From NCBI GenBank assembly GCA_003427395.1, contig BFEA01000205.1, forward strand, positions 348,730 to 390,103: a DNA stretch of 41,374 bases, in the 5' to 3' direction. The stretch comes from Chara braunii (Eukaryota; Streptophyta; Charophyceae; Charales; Characeae). The notes under the pieces were generated by a model. It had not been told where the DNA came from, searched no databases, and saw only the letters and a list, made by a program, of their open reading frames with translations. The position numbers were made by a program, and so were the translations under genes. Positions 18,164 through 29,984 of the stretch are shown here, one piece after another (within the stretch, counting starts at the first letter, position 1; every line of letters begins with the position of its first letter).

Positions 18164-18292
18164 TTGGACAGTGTTCTGCCATTTCAGATCCATTTTGAAT
18201 CCCGTTGTCGAGTAGTCAGAGAAAACCGCGCCGATGACGATGCACGCATCACATGTGCCCACCACTTCTCTACATTCCATAGGGATTCCCAC
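18164..18292 (-). CDS. PDC: Pyruvate-decarboxylase-like gene, internal exon (downstream of 19160-19324)
   Basis: On the minus strand an acceptor (AAATGCAG) is followed by 129 bases, exactly 43 codons, then a donor (CAA before GTAAAT). The peptide starts VGIPMECREVVGTCDACIVI and contains GAVFSDYSTTGF, the equivalent of the GxxxxDYSxxGxx block that ends the central domain of thiamine-diphosphate decarboxylases (GALLSDFNTGSF in the yeast enzyme). It ends ...NTVQ. It joins in phase 0 to the exon at 19160-19324, giving GVYMGQ-VGIPMECREVV, which fits the family order. The domain has a Rossmann-like fold between the two thiamine-diphosphate binding domains. Later exons are not found. No stops or frame damage are seen, so the gene may be active. 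Confidence 0.8.
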
Positions 18293-19077
18293 CTGCATTT
18301 CCAATTTGAAATTCACAAGATCAACATGTCAAGGGATGACAGGTCGGTCAGAGAAAAGCCACGCAGAGAGGTAGTCATATACATCGTCAATCAGAACTGC
18401 CCAGTAAACCGTCGGCAGAGAGGGAGAAGAGGGACAACAAACGAGCTGTATAACCGCACGTACATTGAACACGCATTCTGCATTCAGAAACTGAACGCGT
18501 TGAATGCGCATTCAATGAACGCGGCTCAACGAGGTGAACGCGTTTGCGGCTGGGCCACAAACGCCGCCATGAGTGGAAGTTACCCAGGGGCCTTCGAGAC
18601 TCAATACCCTCGAGCGCCGAGGTTCATTCCAGCAGCACACCTACAGTTTCCTTACCTGGTACATACCAGGGCTTTCAACCTACGATGCCACACATTCTTT
18701 CCAATACTTGAGTTTAGGATCCTGTCTGAGTGTAGTTCCACACCAACTGACCTTATATGCTGGCAGCGACGTTCTGTCTTAGCCTAGTGAAACAGCAGCT
18801 CGTTCGAGATTGATTACTGTGCAGCTGTTGCATCTGCAACCAGATGTGCGAGGGGTCAGTCACATTTTTTTTTGCACGGCTCAGATGCTGCCTGGGAAGA
18901 TGGATATCTTCTGGGGCTGGGAATGCTGCTATCCTCAGGCCTGGATTTCTCAGGCGTCAGTTTCCTGAGATCAAACGACTCCACATCAATAACTGTAGAC
19001 GGCTTGTGAAATCCATCTTGGGAGTGCCTGGCACTTCTCTACTTCCTATGAGCATGTCGTTCGGTCACTCACAAGTC

Positions 19078-19114
<37 letters not shown>

Positions 19115-19159
19115 GAGATGCAGAATCGATAAAAAACAAACAAAACGTCAATACCTTAC
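18293..19159 (-). other. Intron of the PDC-like gene
   Basis: It is bounded by the donor GTAAGG (minus strand, from 19159) and the acceptor ...TGCAG (to 18293), length 867, phase 0. It contains a GA microsatellite. Confidence 0.7.
19081..19112. repeat. (AG)16 microsatellite
   Basis: Thirty-two bases of pure AG within the PDC-like intron. Confidence 0.98.
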
Positions 19160-19324
19160 CTGACCCATGTAAACTCCAGCAAAGGCAGGGTGATCCTCTG
19201 GAAACAGTCCTTTACCATCACTCGTAACGACAGTTCGGCAGCCGAACGCTTCGACTACACACTTCGCCGCTTTCTCTGCTTTCTCAGTTCTCACTTGGGA
19301 GCCCACAATGACCACTGGATTTTT
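19160..19324 (-). CDS. PDC: Pyruvate-decarboxylase-like gene, internal exon (central domain)
   Basis: On the minus strand the acceptor GATGTGCAG precedes 165 bases (55 codons, phase 0 at both ends), followed by donor GTAAGG. The peptide starts KNPVVIVGSQVRTEKAEKAA and contains TVVTSDGKGLFPEDHPAFAG and VYMGQ. This is the start of the TPP-enzyme central domain, including the hallmark GKGxxPExHPxFxGxYxG. The enzyme class removes CO2 from pyruvate (or indolepyruvate) to give an aldehyde, the first step of ethanol fermentation in the cytosol. The residues are closer in style to algal and fungal enzymes than to angiosperm PDC. Upstream exons are not visible: LINE-2 begins 364 bases upstream, in what should be the preceding intron. 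Confidence 0.85.
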
Positions 19325-19672
19325 CTGCACATCATGACGCCGGCAGAAAGAAGACGCATTGTCAAAAGATGAAAAAAAAACTGCTTCCTTTTTCTGATTC
19401 TACATCCAGGTGCGCCAGCGTCCCAGGGAAACACAGTCTTCTTGCATGAGCACAAAAGCGAAGGCTCGATTTTTCTTTCAGGGTTTCGTTTTCTTCCTTA
19501 TATTTTATTTCTTACCTCAGTTTTAAACAGTCCATCTAATTTAGTCAACGTGGTGCAATGATGCTATCTCGATGGACGAGCAGCCAACACAAAGCCGTCA
19601 TACTAGACACAACTGCACAGGTACCTCAAACCCAAGCAATCAGTCAAGTCAAAAGGTGTTGTTATAACTTAT
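19325..19672 (-). other. Left part of the PDC-like upstream intron, before the LINE-2 insertion
   Basis: No second exon could be read here. A donor-like GTAAGAAAT exists on the minus strand near 19517, but the frame before it is short and matches nothing in the family. Confidence 0.4.
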
Positions 19673-19687
19673 AAAGAGTAACACCTG
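19673..19687. repeat. Left 15-bp target-site duplication of LINE-2
   Basis: AAAGAGTAACACCTG occurs here and exactly again at 30950-30964, directly after the LINE-2 poly(A). The first As of the right copy merge with the tail, so the true length is 12-15 bp. Confidence 0.92.
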
Positions 19688-22600
19688 ACGATATATATTA
19701 TTTCGACATGCAGAGCGGAGCTCGCGCTAGCGCCGGACCGGTTAGTGCTAATTCCGAGCGCTAAATTTCGCAACCACACCACGGTGAATTTTCCCCCACG
19801 CGGAAAAGCACGCGGCGCGCGCGCATCATCATGCTTCAAATTCGAAAGTAGCAGGGCGGGAAACTGGGAGGCGAGCTTGCACCACACCTCAACCCTCGGG
19901 CGTGGCCACTCGTAATCAAGCAAGCGACAGAAAGGGACGGAGAAAGGAGGAGGAGGAAGCGGAGGGATGGGAGGAGCAATGAAGTCTTCGAGAACAACAA
20001 GAGAAGTGGTGTGTAACTAAGTACAGGAAAAGACAACAGTGACGGGAAACGAAGGGAAGACGAGCATTCAGGTTTCCCAAAGGAGAGTGCAAAGAAGCGA
20101 GGGGAATGGGAGACATAACTAAGTATAGGTAAGGACAAAGGAGGAGACTACCACCCTTCGAGTTCGAATCCGAACGTGGGAATTGTGTGTAAAGGAAAAG
20201 GACAAGAGAGAAGAAAGACAAGTCGAACCATACTTACCGGCGAGGCCGTGCTCCAACTCAAGAAATGGGCAGAGGAAGAGAAAAAGGAATAGGAGGGGCA
20301 AAGGCGGGAAAGTTTCTTTGAGATTTCGAAATTTCGCCACGCACGCAGGGGAGCACACCCCTTGTCACTACGCTAGTTCGACCAGGGAAGATTGAGCNGG
20401 GGGAGCCCAAGGTNGCCACGTCTCGCCACGCCCTCGGGCCTGACCCTCACATGACCAACACGAACCACACAGTAATAGGAGGGGAAGAGAGGAGAGCGAA
20501 GAGCGAGAACGTAGACACCAGGACCTGCATAAGGCATGAAGCGTAAAATACGCTGAAGAATCAATACTCAGACGATTGAGGAGACGAACAGCTGAAAGGA
20601 AAAGAAGGGACAAAAGCGGGACGGGAGGGAAAGGGAGGAAGAGAGTAGGGAGTGTACTAAAGGAAGGGGCGCGTCACAACGCGACAAGCAGCGTCGGAAA
20701 CAGGAGGGAAAGTGAAGAGGAAGAATAACGAGGGCGAACGCTCCAAGAATAGAAAAGAGGAGGTGGGCTTCCGACAGGAGGGAGAAAGGATGATATATAT
20801 TATCATACAAAACTATACCCAAAAAAGTATAAACTCAATAAAATCTTAACACATCTTAAAAGAGAGACGAAAGAGAAGGAGAGGAAGAGTAAAGAGAGAA
20901 TCCCAACGCAAGAAGAGCCACGTGGGGTGAGACGCGAGGGGAATCGCTCTTTTCCTGCCAACTTCGGACTACGAGGGAACAGGGTGCAATAACGGGAGCA
21001 AGTCGCTAGAAGCCACACACTCGGATGCTGTCTTACAGATCACAACAAGGGCAAAGCAAGCGACTGAAAAATCAGAGGAGGGTAGCCGTGAAGGGAAGGG
21101 AAGCGTAAGGTGAGAAGCGAAGAAGGGGAAAATTCGAGATCAGTGTAAGGGGAAAAGGGTGGACAGATATCATCACGAGCCCTTACTAAGATAAGGTAAA
21201 GGCAACGAAAGGGAAGAAAGGGGAAAGAACAAGGGACGGAGGGAAAGCTTTACCAATTGAGGAAGGAAGACTCCGGCGCCAGGCAAAACTCTATCGCTCG
21301 AAACAAGGGGAGGACAAGGCAAGAAAGCAACTTCCAAGCTCGTCATGATTACATTCCGAAAGGTGCGAACGGTCCCCACCAAATAAAAAGGTAAGATTCA
21401 CGGATCCCTGGTCTAGCCTATCCTCATCCGAGCAAGAAATAACCTGCGGACAGCGAGAGGGACAACCAAGAGCGACCGCCCAAATCGGGAGAACGACACT
21501 ACACCAAGGAGACAGATCTGTCGTCAGCGAGTTCACGTCACACACGGCTGATACCCGTTTCTAAAACGGAAGAGTCTAGCGTGGCAATCAAGTACGACGA
21601 CGAGATCACGCTCCTTAAGAGGTCCGAAGCCCAACAAAGGAGTGTCTCATAGTAAATGAAATAGGAACGCCACTACCACTCCCCCCTAAACTTTCTCCAC
21701 ATTGATCCCCCCCCACCCCCTTCCCATCACCCTACATCAGGCGACATTCCCGATCTCCACCCCTCACAACATTACCCCTCCTTTCCCCCAACATCCAATC
21801 CCCACCCTTCTCACCCCCCCCCACCCGAACTCTCACACAGGATCCCAACCCACTCGAACCCCTAGACTCCCTACCCTTCCTCTCCCTCCCCACCCATTTA
21901 TCCCACCCACCATACATCACCCCTTCCCTCCTCCCTCCCAATCCAACCCACAGTCTCTTCACATACCACATTCTCACCATCCCTCACTCCCAAAGACCCC
22001 ACTTTTACATTCATTATCACATTCATTATCATTATTATTATTATTAGTCATTACGATTATTAGCATTATTATTATCATTATCCGTCGTCTTTATTTAATC
22101 AATAACGAAGGTTGATGAGTACTGTTATTATTTCATTAGTAACCTTATTTTGATAATTTTGCATTATCAATTCATATCCCGTTATCATCAACACTACCAT
22201 TGCAACAATCAGTGGCTTTCCTATCCTAGTCTCACTAAGCCTATAGCTGACTGATTTAAGACACTCATCGGACCCAGGGCTCGATCCTCTAAAGGCAGGA
22301 CACAGGCAGGACACAGACTCTCCCTCTTCAATATAGGTTAACAGTCCCTCTGGACCGGACATTATCTGAGCATAAACCGTTCCCCAAGAGGGGAGGTTAA
22401 CCGCTGCCCAAATTTTCATAATCCTCCCTCTCAGCTAAAAGCATAAACCGATCCCCAAGAGGGGAGGGCAAGTGCTGTCCTTTTTTTCAGAACCTCCCTC
22501 ACTACCCCCTAATCCTCATCTCAGCACTGCAGACACACCGCAGACTTTTCACCCTCCACACACCTCCACCTTTCCCTTCTCAAAGGCACACACCAGCCAC

Positions 22601-22877
22601 TGAGCTTCACGGGAGTTTAGGAGTCCTCAATACAGTTGGGAGGGATACCAAGGCTACCTCTGGAATTGGTATCAATCCCAACCCCCCAACAAAAACCAAC
22701 AGATACTGGGACTTAAAGAGACGCTGAACACACCAACACTGACAGTCTGCACCTCGGAACCCTGCACGACATAAACAAGGGACAAAGAAGACAAACCTTT
22801 AAGCCAACAAACAAAGCAAAGAACATCCTAAGGGGGTCACCAAGAGAGGAAGGAAAGAGAATCAGTCAAGGGAAAAG
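19688..22877 (+). promoter_or_regulatory. LINE-2 5' UTR (putative internal promoter region)
   Basis: No convincing coding frame is present in 3.19 kb. Composition is strongly strand-biased: from about 19920 to 21660 this strand is rich in G and A, and from about 21680 to 22010 it is almost all C, T and A with runs of C. An ATT/ATC-rich patch follows at 22020-22085. Two 71-bp monomers lie at 22370-22505 and a hairpin at 22636-22681, shortly before ORF1. LINEs normally carry their promoter internally at the 5' end; that it lies here is inference. Confidence 0.6.
22370..22505 (+). repeat. Two tandem monomers of about 71 bp in the LINE-2 5' UTR
   Basis: Copies start at 22370 and 22441 with GCATAAACCG-TCCCCAAGAG and run through CTGxCC...TTTTCA-AA-CCTCCCTC, with scattered mismatches. 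Tandem promoter monomers are known in mammalian L1 5' UTRs; a similar role here is a guess. Confidence 0.8.
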
Positions 22878-25431
22878 ATGGCAAAAGAAGGAGTGGGAAT
22901 GGAGACTCAAAATTGGCTTGCAGAGAAGACCAAAGTGAAGATGACAGAAAGGACTGAGCTACTTCACATCGAAAACGGGGTTAAGGAAGAAGTGACGATA
23001 TGGAAATACCCAAGAGAATCGCTGCCGTCCCTGGATGAGTTTTATTCTAAGCATGCAGTCCTATTCACTTTCTCCAAAAAAAGCCAGGAGCTCAACAGGG
23101 CGGAGAAATTGAAATGGTTGTGGGAAAAGCTCAAGAGCATAGAACCGATCCCGGGAATGGAACCCAAAGTAACATTCCACAGTAGAGGAAGAAACACAAT
23201 AATGGTCGTCTGCAAGGAGGAAAAACAAGCAGAATTCCTTAAGAACAAATCCTTTACCTGCAATTCGTCAGTGGTAACGGTCTACCCCTGGGCGCCAACC
23301 AAAACAACACAGGCCTCCCCCTCTAAATACCGACAACAGCTGATGCAAAAGTACTTTTGGATTCAGTTTGACGGAATACGGGAGGGGTTGCATGGGGCAA
23401 TCAAGGCAAGATTGCAAGAGGAGTACGGGCAATTTCCGATCGTGGATTGGATCACACCTACCCCATACTTTCTAGTACCGCAGCATGACACCATGATGGC
23501 ATGCCTAAACACTCACGGAGCAGTCTCGCCACAACTACCAGAAATCTGACACTTTGCAGTCAGGGATCAAATAGTGAAGGTAGTTGTCTCCACCAAAAGC
23601 AACCCGCTGTGCTTCAAATGTAGACAGAGAGGACACATGGGAACAGACCCAAGATGCCCAAAAGAATGCAGATTCAGCAAGAAACAGACCATTGAAGCCA
23701 ACCAGCCTCGAGGAAGTAGAGGGAGAACCTGGCTTCTGGTTTGTCAGGGATGCCAGGTACATAGGTTGGGTCTTTAATGACAATCTAGAGATCCCGGACT
23801 GGGTATGGGTCATGGAAGGGGAGCCAACCCAAAGACCAGACATCTACCCCCCATCTGACAGCAGTTGGCAGACCAAGAAGGTCGGCAAGAAGTCCACTAA
23901 GATCTTCACAACTGATCATATTTTAAACAAAGAAAGAGTGCAGGAAGAGAGGAGGTTAAGGGACCTCCAAATGGACTTGGACGAAACAGGGGAGCTGGCT
24001 GAAAGGAACTGGTTGGAAGTGGTAAAGGAAGGGAAGAAGAAAGGAGCGCACTTGGGTACAACAACGAACAGCTCACCAGACAGCACGGTGGTACAATACA
24101 CACGCAAAGGGAACTCAAGAGCAGGCCAAGAAAGGGAAGCCAATGCGGAGAATGGGGAGGCACAAGGGCAGGATGTGGAAATGTTTGAGGACAGAAGAAG
24201 CGGGACAAAGAGGAAAGGAGGAGAAATCACCAAAGAAGAGCCCGTCAGAAGAAAGGCTGANGAAGACTACTACTNTGGGCAAGAAGAGGAANAATGGGAN
24301 AACAGACCCATNGAGGAAATNAAGGAATACATCCAAACAATGAAAGCACANAGAGCAAGTATGTTTGAACTGCATATGNCCTATGTGAGAGAAGAAGNGA
24401 AGGCAAGGGTAGAAGAGATCCCACTCACANCAAACCCATATGAACCGCTCAAGGAAGAGGAGGAAATGACAGAATATTATGCCCANCAATATTGNCNAAT
24501 CAAGAGGGACCGGGCAAAGGTTCAAAGGAGAGGAGGAAAGNACNAGGGCCAAGGAGCAAAAGGAGAATGGAGAGAGGACANGTACAAGATGCCCGAGCTA
24601 CCAGAGACCTACAACAAAAAAGGGGAGGAAGAGAGGAAGAANGGAAACCAAAGGAGAGAGAAGGGGAAAGAAAACAGGAAACAAAGGGGGAACAACAAGG
24701 GGCAAAGTGAGGAGGGAAGGAAANAGAACANCCCANGGAAACAACAAGAACGGGAGGAACANAACAATGAAAAGGAAACGCTGCTGCTGCAATCTNNAGT
24801 GTTGGAAGCACAGATCCAAAGGCTGTCAGACCTGAATGAGGAGATGAGAGTGTCAACAGTCACGGTGGGCTCCTTAAACGACTGCACACANGCGGANTTC
24901 TGGAACAAGANTGTAACAACAAGCAAGATGNTGTTACCCTCAAGAACAATCCTGGCCATGATGTTTGATGTGCAGACAGAGGANTGNCAGATTGCTACAN
25001 CAACNNACTTTGCTCTCCCCANATTGGAAAGGGGNCAAAANATAGAGGAGAGACTTACANCGATGGTTTCTGAAAAGGAGCCAGTCAAAGTGGGGGTGTT
25101 NGGAGAAACGTTGAGGGTACCCACCACGAATGGAAGGGGGACTGAAAACAAAGAGGAAACCTTNGATGTAAGACCAGTGGTAGCCATATACAACCCAGGG
25201 TCTTCCTTAAAAAGCAACCTGCAATGGCGCCCTTGGTGGCAAATCTCACAGNTANCGTANACAGNCCTTGGCACAAGTGCATTGCCGGAACTANNANCGG
25301 CAAGCCTGNCAACCACCTTCGCCCAGAAAATTCACAAGATGGGACAAAGAGANCTGGGAGACAGGCTGCAGGAACTTCAGGAGGTGGGAGAGGGGACAAC
25401 TCNGCGAACGATGTCTGCACCATCCCCTTGA
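22878..25431 (+). pseudogene. LINE-2 ORF1: RNA-binding protein with zinc knuckle and long charged tail
   Basis: The ATG at 22878 opens a frame whose first part (WKYPRESLPSLDEF, WLWEKLKSIEPIPGMEPKV) resembles the DUF4283-type N-terminal domain of plant LINE ORF1 proteins. TGA at 23547-23549 interrupts it. The same frame then encodes CFKCRQRGHMGTDPRC, a CCHC knuckle with six rather than four residues before the last cysteine. Near 23700 the reading passes to the next frame (GFWFVRDARYIGWVFNDN...), which stays open to TGA at 25429-25431. From about residue 370 on the tail is very rich in K, E, R, Q and G and contains many ambiguous bases. In active LINEs, ORF1 protein coats the RNA to form the retrotransposition particle. 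At about 850 residues it would be unusually long. Confidence 0.7.
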
Positions 25432-25474
25432 ATTAAGACAAAACAAATAAACCGGTAGGCTGGAACTTTGAACC

Positions 25475-28400
25475 ATGGACGGGGGGGGCGAGCAAAATGA
25501 GGGAGGAGAGAAGGAGCACCACAAGGCAAAGAAAAGGGCAGANCTAGATATAAGATCATGGAACGTACATGGGCTGGCCACCCTCTTATCGACCCCAGNG
25601 AAATGGTTCANTTTAACAGCTAACCTCAAATGGTTTGACAATAACCCACCANACATAGTCTGCATACAAGAAACTCACCTAACCAGCTCTGATGATCATC
25701 AAACCACACGGNAGGAAATAGAGAGAAGACTGAGGCATGTATGGAGAGCAGAATGGGTAAATAGCCCCAGCTCAGCATCNGNGGGAGTACTAATTCTTTT
25801 CCACGNAAAATCCAAAGCGCTNCAACACTTACNAATAAGCCAAGTAACTAAAGATACCGAAGGAGGTAGGTGGATTANAATAGATTTCAGCTACAGACAG
25901 GAAGAAATAACACTACTAAACATATACTCCCCAAATACTAACGCCCAAAGAAAGGAAACAATAGAAGTTATNAAACAGGAATGCCCGAACCACCGGCATA
26001 TCATAGCAGTAGGAGACTGGAATGCTACTNTTGACCCACTCCTTGATANAATATCCCATGCTAGGGAAGGGTATGATGAAGNGGAAGCCCACANAATGAT
26101 AGACTTTATCACAGAGAAGGAACTAATAGACCCGTTCAGGACAAGATACCCAGATGCCAAGAGATTCACGTGCACCAGGAGGACACAGCAGGGGAGAACA
26201 TCCTTCTCTAGGATAAACTACTTCTTGATCTCAGAATCATTATCGGGGACCGTACTAGCTTCGACAATCTTTAAAACCCCTTTCTACGAGGGCTTTGACC
26301 ACAAGCAAATAGGACTCATTTTGAACTTTGGCCTAGATAATGCTGCAGGCCAGGGATTTTACAAGGTCAATAACTCCTTACTAAAGCTAGAGGGCTTCAG
26401 AAGGGTGGTTAGACAAGCATGGGAAGATCACACTCAACAAGGACAGGGGGAGGACACAATCTTAAACTTCGGAAAAACCCTACAGAACGTAAGTAAGGAA
26501 TTACGCAAGGAGTCAAGGAACGAAGCCAGAAGAAGAAGGGAAAGACAAGAGCTCCTCGAATCCATAGTAGAAACAGNGGAATATAACCTAACACACAATC
26601 CAGGCTCTCCAATTTATGAAAACTTACTATCATCTGCAAAAGAGAAATTGAACCAATGGGCAAACTGGAAGAGAAGGGGCCTAAGCATCAGAGCAAGAAT
26701 AAAGGACTGGGAGAGTAACGAGTCAATGACAAAATTCTTTTTCCAAAGAATCAAATCTAATTGTAGAAACAACAGAGTCCTAGAACTGAAGGATGAAAGG
26801 GGAAACCTTAAAAACCAACAGAAAGAAATCTTACAAATAGCCACGAGCTTCTACAAAAAATTATATACATCACAATCAACAGAAGAAAATAGAGGAGTTA
26901 TCAACAGGGCGAGGGAAAAGTTCCTAAGACACCTCGACACCTGCATCAAGCCAGAAGCAGCAGCATACTTAGACCTCTCACTAGCAGAAGTGCATGGAGC
27001 ACTCGGCTCCATGCAACCAAACAAGGTCCCAGTCATCGACGGGCTAACGAAAGAATTTTGGCAGGAACACTGGCCTATGCTAGGGAGGGATCTCCTGCGT
27101 TTTTACCAAGAAGCATATACAAGAGGGACATTGGGAGAAGACATTAGCACGNGAGTAGTAACACTACTATACAAGAAGGGGGAAAGAGAGGACATAAGAA
27201 ATTATAGGCCAATATCCTTACTAACAGTAGCTTATAAAATAATAGCAAAGGTCCTAGCAAACAGAATAAGAAATGTGACCGATAAATGCTTCCATTTAGA
27301 TCAAACAGGATTCATCCCAGGAAGATTCATACTGGACAATGTAATCTGTCTGAATGAAACAACCAAGTTAATAAGAGACAAAAAGTTACACGCAGCCATC
27401 CTCTTTTTTGACTTCGAAAAAGCCTACGATCAAGTCAACTGGGACTTCCTGCAGCAATGCATGGAGAAAATGGGAGTGGGCACAGTTTTCAGGAGATGGG
27501 TGAGAGTCCTGTACGCGGACGCAAGAGGGAGAGTCCAAGTCAACGACCATCTATCAGAATCATACAGAATGACGAGATCGATAAGGCAAGGAGACCCACT
27601 AGCAGCTCCAATATTCCTCTTCGTTATGGAGGCAATAGCCACCTTCCTACGGAAAGACCCCTCCATAGAAAGGCTTCAGACTCTGGATGACGGACGGAAT
27701 AAGCGGATCCAACTCCCAACAGTGATGCTTTTCGCANACGACCTAACAGTGCTCATAAGAGCATCGGACTCATCCTTCCTAGCACTGACTAAGGCGATGG
27801 AAGCCTTCCAACTAGCATCCGAAATGAAGATTAATTGGAAGAAAACAGCAGGATGGTGGATCTCAGAAACACCGCCCCCCCCAAACAACNAATCAACNCA
27901 GGGGCTACAATGGATAGACCACCAAGCCCCCNTCAAATTCCTGGGAATCACAGTTACCCTGACAGGGACCAGCAACTCAATAGCAGCGAACCTACTCGCA
28001 GCCGTCATGAACAAATACAAGGGATGGCAAAAAATATATACATCACTGATGGGTAGAGCGATAGTTATCAATTCGTCGATCTTCTCCATGGTTTGGTACA
28101 CGGCGTCAATCTGGGACCCACCCACCAGCTTCACAAAGGACTTAAAGAGAAAGGCAGAGGCCTACTTATGGACAGGGGACGCATCCAGGAATCAATTCAT
28201 ACCCAAAGTAGCCTGGAAATACGTAACCAACCCAATAGAGGAAGGAGGGATCAGCCTCATAGATCCCTCAGCAGACTATAAAGCTCTCCAGACAAAGTGG
28301 ATCCTAAGGCTGTTATTGAAAACAGAACTACCATGACAAGAAATGGCCATATACCAAATAAGAAACCTGCTTCCTTTCAAAGCACATGATAGCATAGAGG

Positions 28401-29984
28401 GCCATTCTTGGATCATGAACAGATACTGGACACCCAGAAGAGAAGGAGGCAGACCAAGGCAAAGGAACCAACTACCGAACTCGGATCCCCCAAGTAGCCA
28501 CTGGGCAAAACTGATAGCAGCATGGAGGGAGGCTTTCCCACAAAGNANGAGAAGTCCGAGAACAAAAGAAGAGATTTTGAGACAACCNCTGTTTGGAAAT
28601 GACCTCTTAAAANATCCAAATGGTANGGCATGGTCCCTCAAGGCGAGGGGAAAGAGATGGAGGACTTGGNTAGAGAGAGGCATATGGAAGATTGAGCACA
28701 TATGGGATGAAAGTAACAGCAAGTGGAAATCAGAAGGAGACCTTAGAACTAAGCTGAGAGGACACCACAACTTAAAGCAAAACCTAGAGGAATTGATAGA
28801 TAGNNNNNNNNNNNNNNNNNNNNNNNNNNNNNNNNNNNNNNNNNNNNNNNNNNNNNNNNNNNNNNNNNNNNNNNNNNNNNNNNNNNNNNNNNNNNNNNNN
28901 NNNNNNNNNNNNNNNNNNNNNNNNNNNNNNNNNNNNNNNNNNNNNNNNNNNNNNNNNNNNNNNNNNNNNNNNNNNNNNNNNNNNNNNNNNNNNNNNNNNN
29001 NNNNNNNNNNNNNNNNNNNNNNNNNNNNNNNNNNNNNNNNNNNNNNNNNNNNNNNNNNNNNNNNNNNNNNNNNNNNNNNNNNNNNNNNNNNNNNNNNNNN
29101 NNNNNNNNNNNNNNNNNNNNNNNNNNNNNNNNNNNNNNNNNNNNNNNNNNNNNNNNNNNNNNNNNNNNNNNNNNNNNNNNNNNNNNNNNNNNNNNNNNNN
29201 NNNNNNNNNNNNNNNNNNNNNNNNNNNNNNNNNNNNNNNNNNNNNNNNNNNNNNNNNNNNNNNNNNNNNNNNNNNNNNNNNNNNNNNNNNNNNNNNNNNN
29301 NNNNNNNNNNNNNNNNNNNNNNNNNNNNNNNNNNNNNNNNNNNNNNNNNNNNNNNNNNNNNNNNNNNNNNNNNNNNNNNNNNNNNNNNNNNNNNNNNNNN
29401 NNNNNNNNNNNNNNNNNNNNNNNNNNNNNNNNNNNNNNNNNNNNNNNNNNNNNNNNNNNNNNNNNNNNNNNNNNNNNNNNNNNNNNNNNNNNNNNNNNNN
29501 NNNNNNNNNNNNNNNNNNNNNNNNNNNNNNNNNNNNNNNNNNNNNNNNNNNNNNNNNNNNNNNNNNNNNNNNNNNNNNNNNNNNNNNNNNNNNNNNNNNN
29601 NNNNNNNNNNNNNNNNNNNNNNNNNNNNNNNNNNNNNNNNNNNNNNNNNNNNNNNNNNNNNNNNNNNNCCTGTGGGTAATATGGAGAGCCAGATGTGGAA
29701 ACACAATAGGAAGAAAGAAGATAACGGCAAATGAATCATGGGAAGAGGCAAGGGAACTGGTAGAAACAGGGGTGAGAGTGGAATGGAGGCGAACCCTTNA
29801 GAGAATGGACAAAGAAATAGAGGACCAGAAGAGGACCAAAATACAGAAAGAATTCGAACACCAGTGGCTGAAGGAAGGACAATTGGCAAAGATAAGCGGA
29901 AAAACCCTCCAATTCACGAGCTGGTGGGATCCGGACAGCCCAACAAAAAACCAGAACAGCACAAACACAATGGACATAGACTGA
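25475..29984 (+). pseudogene. LINE-2 ORF2: endonuclease, reverse transcriptase, C-terminal zinc-type region
   Basis: It starts at ATG 25475, 43 bases after the ORF1 stop. The endonuclease shows RSWNVHG (N30), QETHL (E66), GDWNA (D181, N183) and FDHKQ (D275, H276). The usual SRxD block reads SRINYF, with asparagine at 248 in place of the common aspartate. RT motifs follow: VIDGLTKEFWQ, KGEREDIRNYRPISLLTVAYK, TGFIPGRFILDN, FFDFEKAYDQVNW (about 27408-27444), SIRQGDPLAAPIF and FA-DL (about 27733-27747, one base unknown). TGA at 28334-28336 stands where LINE-1 has tryptophan (PSLPW). The frame continues to the N gap (28804-29668); beyond it LWVIWRARC...WEEARELVETG matches the LINE-1 C-terminus and ends at TAG/TGA near 29984. 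The enzyme nicks DNA and copies the LINE RNA there. Confidence 0.85.
28804..29668. other. Assembly gap (865 N)
   Basis: Every base is N. The gap hides part of the ORF2 C-terminal half, including the expected zinc-binding cysteines. Open frames reported through it have no meaning. Confidence 1.

Noticed and set aside
21702-22115. Proline/serine-rich open frame in the LINE-2 5' UTR
   Set aside because: It is translated C-rich low-complexity sequence ending in an ATT repeat; no conserved start or motif.
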